Source: Ephemerocybe angulata (lineage: Eukaryota > Basidiomycota > Agaricomycetes > Agaricales > Psathyrellaceae). From it: a stretch of 64,000 bases of DNA. The position numbers and the translations under genes are program-made. The number at the start of each line of letters is the position of its first letter. Positions within the stretch are counted from its first letter, which is position 1. The notes beneath the pieces are model-generated. The model was not told where the DNA came from. It worked only from the letters and a program-made list of their open reading frames with translations, and did not search any database. Of the stretch, positions 11,801 through 21,924 are shown one piece after another. The stretch spans positions 248,001-312,000 of the forward strand of contig JAACJK010000221.1 in NCBI GenBank assembly GCA_013368325.1. The letters are read 5' to 3'.

Positions 11801-13691
11801 GTTTATATTGAATATTACTTCTGGATCTTTTCGCGATAGTCTCTGATGTTCTATGTCATGATCAGTAAGAAGTCCGTTCGTAATATGTTACAAACTATCC
11901 ATATTGTCCAACATCTTGTAGTCCGTTTCCCCCCATTGTCCGTTGAGGCCCATGCTATCAATCTACCACCCTGTGAAGGAGTCTACACTCGACGAAGTGT
12001 CACCGAACTGGCCATGGTACGGAACAATATCCTTCCCGGCCCCACCATCGCCCGTTTGCAAATTGAGCGCGGCCAAGTTCGCGAAATGCGTTTCCAATTG
12101 AGACCAGCTACACACGTCCGAGTTCATCAGCGCCGAGTCTCGACGGGAAAAGGGAAGACGCACTATGTCCACGACGGTAGATCCTGCAGCGGCGTCCATT
12201 TGGTCGAACATCATCATGATATCTTGGGAGCGTGGTATGAGGGTCACCACTGCAGTTGAGGATGTGTAAAACCTACCTGGCCTACAAGGTTCTTGACCCT
12301 GAAGAGGGGGATCGACAGTACCTAACCTGCAGTCTTGGCGGCAATTCGTGGGTCGTCAGTTGAGGACGGAAGCCGATAATCCCTTTGACAAGCGGAAATT
12401 GGGTGGCTCCAAGCAGCAAAGCCTCGGACCTTCGACGCGTTGGAGTATTGGATTTACTTTATACCTTTCTGTTTCGCCCAGCCTTACATTCAAGTGAGCC
12501 CCGGATTTACAGTTGGCGCCTATTGCCTTGGGCACATCTCAATTATATTTCCTATCTTTATAGTAAATCGAGCACACTACAGGTGGAAGAGGATATCTGA
12601 CCTTCTTTACTGCGTCCCTTATCTAGGCCTCTCTCTCTCCTTTTGCCTTCATGGATAGTTCCCCATCGTGCTAGGCCTGCCAGTCACCGCTCACCTGGGT
12701 GGGCGCTTAATTTGCACCCACGGCCATTAGTCGACATCCTGCAAAGCTGAAACGTAGTGGAGGAAAATTTATTCCCTCCAGTCGTAGATCTCTCCAGGTT
12801 TGTACCCAAACCAGACCCGCCCGCGGCCCTTCTCACCATATCATATCCTTAGTTAGAGCAATGACGGACAAAGGTGATCCGACTAGACGATGGTGAGCTG
12901 GGTATCACATCCGACTTCGGCATGCCTCCTGGGAGGTTCCTTTCATGAGGATACATTGCCTTCTCCGAGCGAGTTAATGTTGAAACGGTGGTACGAGGGC
13001 TTGAAGATGCATAAGCTTGGATAGGTGGCCCTGTTCAAGTTGCCCTGTTGCCGTCTTCTGACCATACGGTCTGGACACTAGAAGGCGTTGTCAGGGCGAA
13101 ACGAGATATTAGGACATCAGGCCTTCGATGTATTCACATTATGGAAGATTGAGGCAAGCGGTTCCCTATGAGCTTTGGAGTAGGTAAGGAGGTGAGGTGA
13201 AGCGCACGCCATCAGGAAAAGATCTAACCCACTGACCAGGCATCTTGAACCGCAAGCCAAAGAGAATAAATGAAGGCCTTCGAGGACCTTCCAGGCAGTG
13301 AATTTTCCAGTCGATGGTGAGCTTCTTGTAATCCTTACTCAGCTGCGTCCCTTTAAAATCAATGAGTGAAGGTTAGCCTAATAATTTGGGAATCTGCAGG
13401 CTCGGGGCCTCGCTCAAAACCACGTCATCGAGTGCAACTTACTTTTTCTTACCTGCTTTCTAGCTATCGGTGAGATATACAGGTCTCGATGAAGGTTAAC
13501 ACTCAAAAGTTCCTCAGGGTACGACCAGAACGGAGTGACGGTTTCAACGAGAAGAGTGTGAACCACGTGGCGCCGTTGATGGGCCCTAACCGGCGGTATC
13601 AACGGAGCCAGTCCGACACTGGACCTTGGACTTCGTATAGAGCCTTAATCTCCTCCCAGTGCCACGTTAACGCCCATAATCTCCTGCTGCT
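11801..13691. other. Intergenic, no gene recognised
   Basis: Scattered open frames only. A minus-strand frame at 11963-12250 has a balanced amino-acid composition but no motif I recognise. Two copies of the TTARRCGCCC motif lie here (12700-12710 minus, 13667-13676 plus); the second ends 15 bases before the RUD3-like start codon. Confidence 0.4.
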
Positions 13692-15591
13692 ATGTCTGTG
13701 GACGGCGACGGCAGAGCCGGGTCGCACTCCAGGAACAGCTCTGCATCGCACTCGTCGAACTCGCGGCTCTCGCTTGACGGGCCCACCAACCCTCCCAACC
13801 TCAACGGGCTCGCTCCATCCACCGACTCCGCACATGCCGCCAACGGGCATTCGACAACAGCGCCTCCAATGACGAACGGGGTGAAGCAGCAGCAGAAAGC
13901 TCCGGCAGAGGGGGAAGAGGAGGGGGAAGAGGAGGGGGAAGAGGAGGGCGAGGATACGGTGGAAGGTCTGCGGCGGGTGCTTGAAAGGACGCGGGAGGAG
14001 AAGGAGGCACTGGCGTCGCAATATAGCACCCTCCTCGGGAAGTTGACGGATATGCGGACGAGGCTGGGCACCAAGTTGAAGCAGGATGCAGTACGTTTTG
14101 TCTAACTCTACTCGATGTACCGTAGTGGATACTGAAATACATTCGGATGTGTGTAGGAAGAATTGGATCGGAGAGAACAGATGATACAGTCATTAAGCAC
14201 CCAGATCGAAGACTTAAGCGCGACGGTGGATACCCTGAAGGAAGAGTTAATTACTTCACACCATGAGTCCGAGCGCTCTTCAAGAGAATTGGACGCCCTA
14301 CGCGCACGGACGCTGCAGGAGTCGTCTCAGGAGAGCTTCCTGCGCGAGCGGGAGCTACGGGAATGCCAACTCGAGCTCGAGAAGAGCCGGATGGAGAAGG
14401 ACGAATGGGAGCGGCTGGCGCAACACGAGAAGGCGCTCTCTGAGGACGCGCGGAGTACGGCTGACGAGCTGCGACGCGAGTTGGAGTTGGAGCGGGAGGT
14501 GCGGGCGAGAGAGGCAGAGGTGTTGGCTGCGGAGCAGGAGAAGGCAGCGAACTTGCAGTCGGTACTGCAGGATTTCCAGGCAGGTGCGTGGTCCTTCAAT
14601 GTAAACCTTTCGGTAATGCTGATACTCTGAGCAGCGAAAGACCATGAGCTGCGGCAGGCAGTCAAGGACTATGACGCTCAATTGCAGCAGGTCACCCTGT
14701 CGTTAGCAGAGTTCAAGCATCGGGCACATACCGCCGAGGTGAGTTAGATCCGCCCTTGCCGCCTTTTTACTGCTAACAGCATTCTAGCTCAAGTTGGAAG
14801 AGTCGCACTCCAATATATCACGGACACAGGAGTTGGAGAACCAGGTCAAGGAGAAGAACCTCCTAATTGGCAAGCTACGACACGAGAGTGCGTCCTTCTT
14901 TCCGTCACACTCGATGTTGTGCTCATCTCTACTACAGCTGTGATCATAAATGAGCACCTCGTCGAGGCACTTAGGCGCCTACGCAAAAGCTCCAGTGAAA
15001 CGAACGTCGACAGGAGGCTCGTCACAAACGTCTTCCTTTCATATCTCAATACCCCCCGCGGCGACAGCAAGAGATTCGAAATGTTGAACCTGATGGCCTC
15101 GATACTGAGTTGGACGGATGTGGAGAAGGAGAAGGCTGGTATTCAGAAGTCGGGTTCAGTGTCGTTGGCCTCTCCGGCTTCAGGGTTCTGGGGACGATCA
15201 TTGTCATCTGGGGGCTTGTCTCCCGCCGCGAAGAGTCCCACAGGGAACACAGATGAAACAGAGGTGCGTTGTGTTTTCCTCTCAAGATGCTATACTGACT
15301 GGGGGTTTATTATAGTCCTTTTCCCGATTATGGGTAGAGTTCTTGCTTACTGAAGCCGCCGCAGGAGACCAAGGGGGTGGTAACCTGGCGCCTCCAACCC
15401 GCGGCAACTCGTCACTGCCTGGGAGTCCAACGACTGCAACGCACACGCTTAGCCCGCCAACGCAATCGCGGAGGATATCATCGCTCTCGGCGGTCGCAAG
15501 CACACCCGACCTCATGTCCCTGCCCAGTCTCGGTTCGAAGCTGAAAGGGAAGGAGAGGGAGCATGTCCCTCTCCCAGAGGATGGGTCATAG
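13692..15591 (+). CDS. RUD3: Golgin with GRAB domain (Rud3/GMAP-210 type)
   Basis: Coiled-coil tether of the cis-Golgi that binds Arf-family GTPases through a GRAB (GRIP-related Arf-binding) domain. Proposed exons: 13692-14090, 14157-14583, 14635-14738, 14788-14887, 14938-15263 and 15316-15591, all in phase, 543 aa. The first ~90 residues are Ser/Asn-rich and disordered, with an acidic EGEEEGEEEGEE repeat. Residues from about 95 to 330 form Glu/Arg/Leu heptads. The GRAB core reads NVDRRLVTNVFLSYLNTPRG then DSKRFEMLNLMASILSW, matching the PRGDxKRFExL pattern. A Ser/Pro-rich tail follows, with FSRLWVEFLLTE near its start. The start codon is the first ATG in frame and lies 15 bases after a TTAACGCCCA motif. 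Its role in ER-Golgi traffic is inferred from the family. Confidence 0.88.
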
Positions 15592-15791
15592 CATGCGTTC
15601 TAGCGGACTTTGGTACTGGTAGTGGAACCTTCGTGTCTTTCTGGTATTTATCATTTGCCATTCGACGCGACCCCGTCTTTGTTTTCGTTTTCGCATTCAG
15701 ATTGTACATAGTATACGCTTTACGGATACCATTCCTCGGAATTTGATGGACGCCTTTAGGGTGTGGTGAGGTTATTGGATATGGGTTGCAT

Positions 15792-16742
15792 TTAATCGTA
15801 GTCCCCTACGCAAAGGGTAGTCGAGTCAGTGTCCAGAGTTGGGGGTTAATGAGATTTTGGGGCGTACCTCCTCCTCCACCATCATCTCCACCTCCGCCGA
15901 GGTCGTCGTCGTTGTCGCCTTCACCGTTGTCGAAGTAATTTCCTGCGTAATCGTTGTCGTCCTCTTCGTCGACGTCGTAGTCCTCAGCTTCGTTTTGTGA
16001 CCCAGCATCCGAGCGCTCGTCGTCTGATTTTTCCTGTGTTGGTAGCATTGAGTCAGTCAAGCGGTACGGAAGTGGGTGAAATGTAGCGTGGTGAATACCT
16101 CTTCGTCCTCTGCCAAGAGCTCATCGATGTTGACCCGGGCCTTTCCAGACTTTGAGACGGCTGTGGGGGTCCGTTAGTGTGAGGTGGATAAAGCCTTCGG
16201 GCGCAGACTGACTCTTTTTACGCCTTTTGGGATTGAAATAGTCTTCTAGTAGCTCGGATGGGAAGAATGGGGCGTGGAGCTCTTTCCTCTTCAATGCTGG
16301 CTGAGAGGTGAGGGAGGGTCGATACTTGTCAGAGTATCGAGGGAGGTCTGGAGATATCATAAGCCAAGTTTAGTGCAAGGACTCTCTACCCATAGGTTTC
16401 TTGAGCATACCGTTTGACCTGGTCTTCTCGACGATGTAGTATTGAGAATCCTTCAGCCGGGAGATCAGACCAAGCTGCAGGTCAGCGGCACGCCCCTCAT
16501 CCTCCGTCGCGTCTGTAAAGACGGGCAGATGTCTCGCCTAGTATGGAAGCGCATTCTGACATCAATGACTACACATCCCAGAAACCTCTGGGAGCCAAAC
16601 TCACAGGGTAGAGGGCCGTCGCTTCCCTGGACAGGTTCTGCAGATCCGCAAAGGTCAGGCCCATGGGAGGCTGCGTGGCGCCGCCAGCAAAGCCTCCGCG
16701 CCCACCTCCTCGCCCGCCAAATCTCCCGCCTCCTCTGGACAT
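15792..16742 (-). CDS. RPC31: RNA polymerase III subunit Rpc31 (RPC7/POLR3G family)
   Basis: Subunit of the Pol III initiation subcomplex. Proposed exons, in transcription order: 16742-16605, 16537-16411, 16347-16213, 16160-16099, 16033-15868 and 15805-15792, in phase, 213 aa. The N-terminus is Gly/Arg-rich (MSRGGGRFGGRGGG) followed by GLTFADLQNLSREATALYP, a family signature. Next come LPVFTDATEDE, SRLKDSQYYIVEKT and DKYRPSL, then a basic PKRRKK. The C-terminal third is very acidic (DVDEEDDNDYAGNYFDNGEG), as in Rpc31, and ends GGGDYD. The last exon is only 14 nt and supplies the final residues after a 62-nt intron; without it the frame runs on into non-family sequence. The gene diverges from the Yra1 homolog, with 250 bp between start codons. 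Confidence 0.85.
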
Positions 16743-16992
16743 GCTTCTAGTTCTTAAAAGATGAGGGTAGGGTGGTAGTCGTCGAAAAACGCGGAACCGT
16801 TAAGCGCCCACGAAAAGCGGAGTGTTGACTCAGGAAATTGGAACTCCGACAGGCCTTCATAAGGGGATGGCTCAGCACAGCTTGGCATTCTCTTTCTTCC
16901 CCACCCACCACCACCAGCATCCCCCACGCCAACGAGCTCCCCGGTCCCCTCATAATCTCCCTAGATCTATCTAATCAGTAATACCTTTCGAA
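16743..16992. promoter_or_regulatory. Divergent promoter between RPC31 and YRA1
   Basis: The two start codons are 250 bp apart on opposite strands, so this segment must hold both promoters. It contains a pyrimidine-rich run near 16890-16945 on the YRA1 side and one copy of the recurrent motif, TTAAGCGCCCA, at 16800-16810, 58 bases upstream of the RPC31 start codon. No TATA box was seen. Confidence 0.7.
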
Positions 16993-18582
16993 ATGGACAA
17001 GAGCCTCGACGAGGTATGCTCGGTTTCTCGCTTTTTTGGTTGAAAATGGTGACTCACCGCCCTGCCCTTTCAAAGATCATTGCTACCAAGCCCAAGACCG
17101 GTCGCCGTGCCCCTCCTCGCCGCCGCGCTCCTGGAACCGCTACTGGACGTGGTGCCATTCTCGGCAAGGCCGCGCCCTCCCCTGTCCAGAAGGTTTCCGC
17201 TGCCGCCACGAAAGCCGCCGCCGTCCCCACTATTGCTGAGAAGATCATCGTTTCTGGACTCCCTCTCGACGTGAACGAGGCTCAGGTCAAGGTACATATC
17301 TCGCCTTGAACTCATCTTGATTCCGTGCTGACGTTACTTCCAGGACCTCTTCGCTCAGACCATCGGCCCTGTCCGCGACGTCAGCCTCACCTACAACGCA
17401 CAAGGAAAGTCCAAGGGCACCGCGACCGTCCTCTTCTCCCGCAAAGGCGACGGCAACAAGGCATACCAGCAGTACAACAACCGACTCATCGATGGCAGTT
17501 AGTATCGCCTCTCCCTGCTCACTCAATTCTGGTCCCTCTTCTATGATGGCAAACCGGTACCATTCTTGCTTGCTTTTGCGAGTTCCTAGCGGATCTGTGG
17601 CTCCCTGTCTCTGTCTAGTCGACGCCGCCCATGGTTCGCTCAAGTCGCCGTCACTGTACGGTTGTGGCGCACGGACCAAGCTGCGAAGGGAACACCTTCC
17701 GTCGAAACAGTCTTGGGCTCCATCACAAGGATTGATCACCCTTGTGCGCTGGAAGCTCTGCTTATCCTCGAAGTGCAAATCGAAAAACCGTGGGGTCGAT
17801 TAGCGCAAGAGTGACGATGATGCGGGTTCCCTTTGTTGGTTACGCGGCGCGTCATGTGACGCGTTGTTTGGTGAAGGCGTTTTGCGGGTTTGGGTGTTCC
17901 GGCGTTGGCTGTGCGCCGCGAAATCCAAGTCCAGTCGCTTCGTTGCAAGACATGAAGACTGGAATCAAGATGGGCACAGAAGGCTCAAGCTCGATTTTGC
18001 GAAGACCAGGTGGCGATCGACAGAGACATAGCTGGTGAAGCTGGTAACAAGACGCCGTTGTGTTCTGGATGTGGTGGAATTTAGGCTTCTCTCTCCACTT
18101 ACCCCCTCTTTTTCATTGTGGTTCCCCTCGATGCCCCTTGAAACCGTCGGCTAATCAGTGCTCCTCTCTCTTCTGCCCTTGTTTCGCCTCGCCTTTCTCT
18201 AGACCAACCGATGAAGATCGAAATCATTGTCGACCCCATTCGCGCTGTTCCTTTGGCTTCCCGCGTCGCCCCCGCCCCGGCCGCCAGGGCTCCTGCTGCT
18301 GCTGCCCAGCCAAGGTGGGTTGAACTATAACACCCTCACCTCAGCATTCGCTCATCTTCTAAGAAGGAACGCTGGACCTGCCGGTCGTCGCGGAGCCGGA
18401 CCTAGAGCTGGAAGGGCACCTCGTGCTCGACCTGCCCCGAAGACTGCCGCCGACCTTGACGCTGAGATGGAGGTAAGCTACATTTACCCTTGCTCGCCGA
18501 ACACAAATTCATTTCTTTCCTCGTGTAGGACTACACCGCTGCTGCTACCGCGCCTGCTGCTGCCCCTGCCACCGCTGCTTAA
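16993..18582 (+). CDS. YRA1: mRNA export adaptor Yra1/ALYREF
   Basis: RNA-binding adaptor of the TREX complex that hands mRNA to the export receptor. Proposed exons: 16993-17013, 17076-17291, 17344-17497, 18203-18314, 18367-18472 and 18529-18582 (220 aa). MDKSLDE at the N-terminus is the UAP56-binding type motif. A basic Arg/Pro segment precedes the RRM (KIIVSGLPLDV, GPVRDVSLTYN, GKSKGTATVLF, NNRLIDG then PMKIEIIVD). The tail is Arg/Ala/Gly-rich (GRRGAGPRAGRAPRA). Most introns are about 52-62 nt, but the one inside the RRM (17498-18202) is 705 nt. The acceptor of exon 5 is a tandem AAGAAG (18361-18366), allowing proteins that differ by one Arg. In budding yeast a long YRA1 intron mediates autoregulation; whether that applies here is inference. 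Confidence 0.88.
17498..18202 (+). other. 705-nt intron within YRA1
   Basis: Donor GTTAGT at 17498 and acceptor CTCTAG ending at 18202 keep the RRM reading frame. The donor is not the best match to consensus. No C/D box pair, tRNA or conserved ORF was recognised inside. Confidence 0.7.
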
Positions 18583-19035
18583 GTGGCTCGGTAAAAATGG
18601 GGTTGGCGTTGTTCGTGTGTGTATTTGGTGGTGGCGTTTCTCTGTAACCATAGCTTTTTTTAATACGTCTGTTGCTATACCCTTTGTATGCTATCTTGCC
18701 TCTACCAAACTCCCTAGTAGCGTCCGTCGCCATCCTTCTCCGAGGTGTTTGTTTTACTGCAATTGTGTATAGATATCTCCCTACTTTTACTATCCAGTCA
18801 TTCGTTGAACGTTCCACTGCCTGTCCGTCGTCGGGAGCTTGGAATGAACTGGAACGGTCATTTGTCTGAGATTGGTCAATCGGAAGCTCGGAGCTTTGAC
18901 GGAGCTGATCATGATGCAAGCCGCTCCGACGCGTCTCGCTGCGGCAGGCCTTTCCCACTACATAACCTCCATAATGCTCAAACTCTTTTCTGCACGACGC
19001 CGACCACCACCAAGGGCGAACACCTTCTACTTTCG
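18583..19035. other. Intergenic between YRA1 and the DUF1279 gene
   Basis: About 450 bases, T-rich in the first half (likely YRA1 3' UTR). No additional gene recognised. Confidence 0.5.
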
Positions 19036-19842
19036 ATGTTTCGCACCACTTTAGCGGCGAATAGTGGCAGGTTACCCACCCTCGCACCCCGTGTATCCAG
19101 CCGACCGCTACCTGTCTCTCGTCTACGCCTCAAAGCACCCAGCTCTACACCGTTGCGTTCCGGAAGAGCACAAGCAATTCGATTCTCGTCGTCCTTGGTG
19201 TCGCGATCCTCGGCCTCATCACTATCACCGCCTTTCAAAATCTCCTCCGAGTTGTCTTCAGCAGTCCGTCGCAGTGCCGCTTCGGCTGCGACTGCGACGA
19301 CGACCTTGCCCCCCAATGCCCCGCTGTCGCAGAGGATGAAGCATCTTATCAAGGTGTACGGGTGGTACGCGGTGGGGGTATACTTCACGATTGGACTCGT
19401 GGATTTTGGAGTCGCTTTTTTGGGGGTTAATTTGGTGGGGGCGGAGCATGCTGCGAGGCTGGCGGGGGTGGTGAAGGGTGCTTTTAAGGATGCGGTTGGG
19501 CGTGTTAAGCATGCGCTGGGATGGGGAGTCGTCGAAGGCGGAGCGGAGGCTGCGTCTGGAGGGACTGTAGAGTCGGAGGCGGCAGATGAGATGGGATTGG
19601 TTACGAGGGTGCTTAGGACTGTGTTTAAGGGGCGGGATACGGAGGCATTGTATACGATGCTTGTGCTTGCGTTTGGGATACACAAGACTGTATTTTGGCC
19701 GGTGCGGATTGGGCTTACGGCGGGGCTTACGCCGAGGCTTGTGAGGTGGTTGACGAGGAGGGGGTGGGCAGGGGGTGAGGGGACGAAGCGCGCGGCGGTG
19801 GAGATGAGGGATAAGTTAAGGAGGAAGTCGGGAGGGAAGTGA
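19036..19842 (+). CDS. Mitochondrial DUF1279/FAM210 family membrane protein
   Basis: Single-exon gene of 268 aa. The first ~90 residues are rich in Arg, Ser, Ala and Leu with almost no acidic residues, fitting a mitochondrial targeting sequence. At about residues 105-145 comes the DUF1279 signature HLIKVYGWYAVGVYFTIGLV followed by DFGVAFLGVNLVG, a membrane-spanning segment. A Gly/Ala-rich linker follows, then a second hydrophobic stretch (ALYTMLVLAFGIHKTVFWPV) and a basic C-terminus. FAM210 proteins and yeast Nat2 belong to this family; the molecular role is poorly defined, so only inner-membrane localisation is inferred. The start at 19036 is chosen because it begins the targeting sequence; longer in-frame upstream sequence lacks that character. 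Confidence 0.8.
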   Translation: MFRTTLAANSGRLPTLAPRVSSRPLPVSRLRLKAPSSTPLRSGRAQAIRFSSSLVSRSSASSLSPPFKISSELSSAVRRSAASAATATTTLPPNAPLSQRMKHLIKVYGWYAVGVYFTIGLVDFGVAFLGVNLVGAEHAARLAGVVKGAFKDAVGRVKHALGWGVVEGGAEAASGGTVESEAADEMGLVTRVLRTVFKGRDTEALYTMLVLAFGIHKTVFWPVRIGLTAGLTPRLVRWLTRRGWAGGEGTKRAAVEMRDKLRRKSGGK

Positions 19843-20164
19843 GTGGGGTGTCGCTGGGACTCACTGGTTTATGGGGTTTCTATGTTATGCATTTTGACAG
19901 TTGCGTCGTAGACTAATTGCGTTATAATTCAGATTGTGGGTTTCTAATACATAGACTACTTCTTGGTCTCCAAAAGCATCTGGACTCCCTGTCTCCCTAG
20001 ATTGAAGGACGGTGGAACGAAGTATGATCCTGTGGGCGCCTAAGCGCTTAGATCCTTTGCCGCTGCAGGCTTTAGACCATTCAACTCGGTATAGTGTGGG
20101 CCCGGAAACAAATCTAATTCTGCAAGGACAGGCACAGCGCTACACACTACCCTACGCGCAAATG
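19843..20164. other. Convergent 3' region between DUF1279 and DUF6534 genes
   Basis: 322 bases between two convergent stop codons, so it holds both 3' ends. It carries one copy of the recurrent motif, TGGGCGCCTAA, at 20033-20043, followed by AGCGCTTAGA. Confidence 0.5.
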
Positions 20165-21924
20165 TTATTGGGGTTGTACCCCCTTCCCTCCCTCCTCCAA
20201 GGTTTCATCTGTGGAGACGCTTCCAAGGTCAAGATGTGTCTCATGCTTTCTCGTGACGTTGACCATGTCAGGCCTCTGTAATGACATTCTCCGTTCCGAC
20301 GTCGTGACCGTTCTCCGAAATGAATCTCCACCTTCGGTGGAGGACTTTTCGTAGGGGCTGGCATCTAGAACCGAAAGATCAAATGCGTTTGAGTTGGGTA
20401 TAGGGTCGTTCGTCAAGTCTAAGGATTGTCGGTGGGTCTCTCTTCGGTTGAGGGTGGCCATTAAGGCAACGGCGTAACTGTTAAACGGAGAAGGTCAGCC
20501 TGGAAACGCCACTAGTCAGCGTGCTGTGATGGTACGTACACTCCACCGATAACATATTGGCTTCATAATGCTAAAATCAGCGACTGTCAAGTGAAGTGCC
20601 AGAAGGAAGCGGGACGCACAAGGCAGCGCCAATGAGACCCTGGGTTGTTAGACATACGATGAGGTTCACGCCAGAGAATGCTGTGACGATGAATCCTGTC
20701 TCGATGGTGTTGACGATGAGGGTGGACAGTAAACCTTTCGTAGGTGTATAATGGGTGTTCATTTTGTAGCGTTGGAGCTTTGCACCCGGAAGTCAGGGGT
20801 TAGGGTCGGAGCGAGACGCTGGCTGGGTACTCACGAAGGCGATCACAGAGATTGTGATAATTACATCGGCCACCATGCTGGTGGCGAGGTAGAGGTACAT
20901 AGGCATTTGGTATTTTGCCTGGAGCGCGTGAGAGTCTAAGCCGACCGCAATAAACTAAGAGAATTGTCAGGGGGGACTTGGGTAAAGCAATGGGAGAACC
21001 GACGTCGATTGCAACGCCCATAGACGCGCCAAATTGAACTATGCTGAGCTATAACGCGTTGATGAGCATGGATTCGGGAGGAGGAGCACGGGAGAAGAGG
21101 CCCACAGAAATAATCAGGATAGAAAGAGGTATCACAGTTCTAGCCTTGCCCGTCAGGGCAAAGATTCTCCTGGAGAATTGGCACAGGGAAGTTAGTCGCC
21201 GGCGGGTTTGTCACGGACGGAGAAGGTTCGGCGTACCAAGCAAAGAAGACCTGGAACAGCAGAGATTCTGCAACAATCCCGACATTACAGTTCAGCACCC
21301 CTTCTGCTAGCAACTAAGAAAGGATGTGCTGACCGAAACCGTTGAGGATCAGCGTTGCGGGAGCCGTGATCGACTGCTTGACGAAGTTCATCGGGTTGAC
21401 GAAGCCCAAAACCAGGGCCCACCAAACTTTATGCGTCACAAAGATAATCTGCAGAAGCTGGGTGAGGGCCACAACAGCGACTAGGAAGGGTACAGTTTGA
21501 GCAATATTTTGGGACGAGGACGGCAGCAAGCTATTCACCTAACGCCTTGATGTATATTTGGTCTGTTGGCCCTGTGCGTTGAGAATATCTGACTGCACGA
21601 TAGCCGCAAATTTTAGTAAGAGTCTTTCAATGAGCGCCTGAAACCAGCTGAATAAGTGACGTACTGAGCTGAGCGAGAAACACGCCCGCCAAGAGCCATG
21701 CGAGCAGGGCACCGATGAGCTACAACGAGGGAGAGGACGGCGTTTAATATCGTGTCAGCTGGGGCGACTGTCCAGTCCCAGTCGGCGAGTCCCCGAGGCA
21801 GTTGAGAATGAACATACCAGAGGCCCACAGCTAACTCAAGGAATCAATCGATCCGTTCATGTTTGAATAGAAATGTAAGAACTGACTAGGGTATCGGTGG
21901 AACAGGAGTATCGATTGGCGCCAT
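20165..21924 (-). CDS. DUF6534 multi-pass membrane protein
   Basis: Member of a large Agaricomycete family of predicted seven-helix membrane proteins of unknown function. It is spread over about ten short exons on the minus strand. It starts MAPIDTPVPPIP and splices to PYCGPLLIGALLAWLLAGVF, the first helix. Later exons read LLQIIFVTHKVWWALV, SLLFQVFFAW followed by RIFALTGKARTVIP, then KYQMPMYLYLATSMVADV (helix 5), NTHYTPTKGLLSTLIVNTIE then TGFIVTAFSGVNLI. The cytoplasmic tail starts NRRETHRQSLDL. The exon carrying the third helix was not resolved with confidence, so the full splice pattern is uncertain and a broken copy cannot be excluded. Family expansion in mushrooms has led to guesses of receptor function, but none is shown here. 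Confidence 0.65.

Noticed and set aside
14960..14980. TTAGGCGCCT inside the RUD3-like gene as another copy of the recurrent motif
   Set aside because: It lacks the CGCCC core and encodes part of the conserved golgin domain, so it is best explained as coding coincidence.
18978..19685. 235-codon frame antisense to the DUF1279 gene
   Set aside because: Ser/Thr/Pro-rich shadow of a GC-biased coding exon on the other strand.
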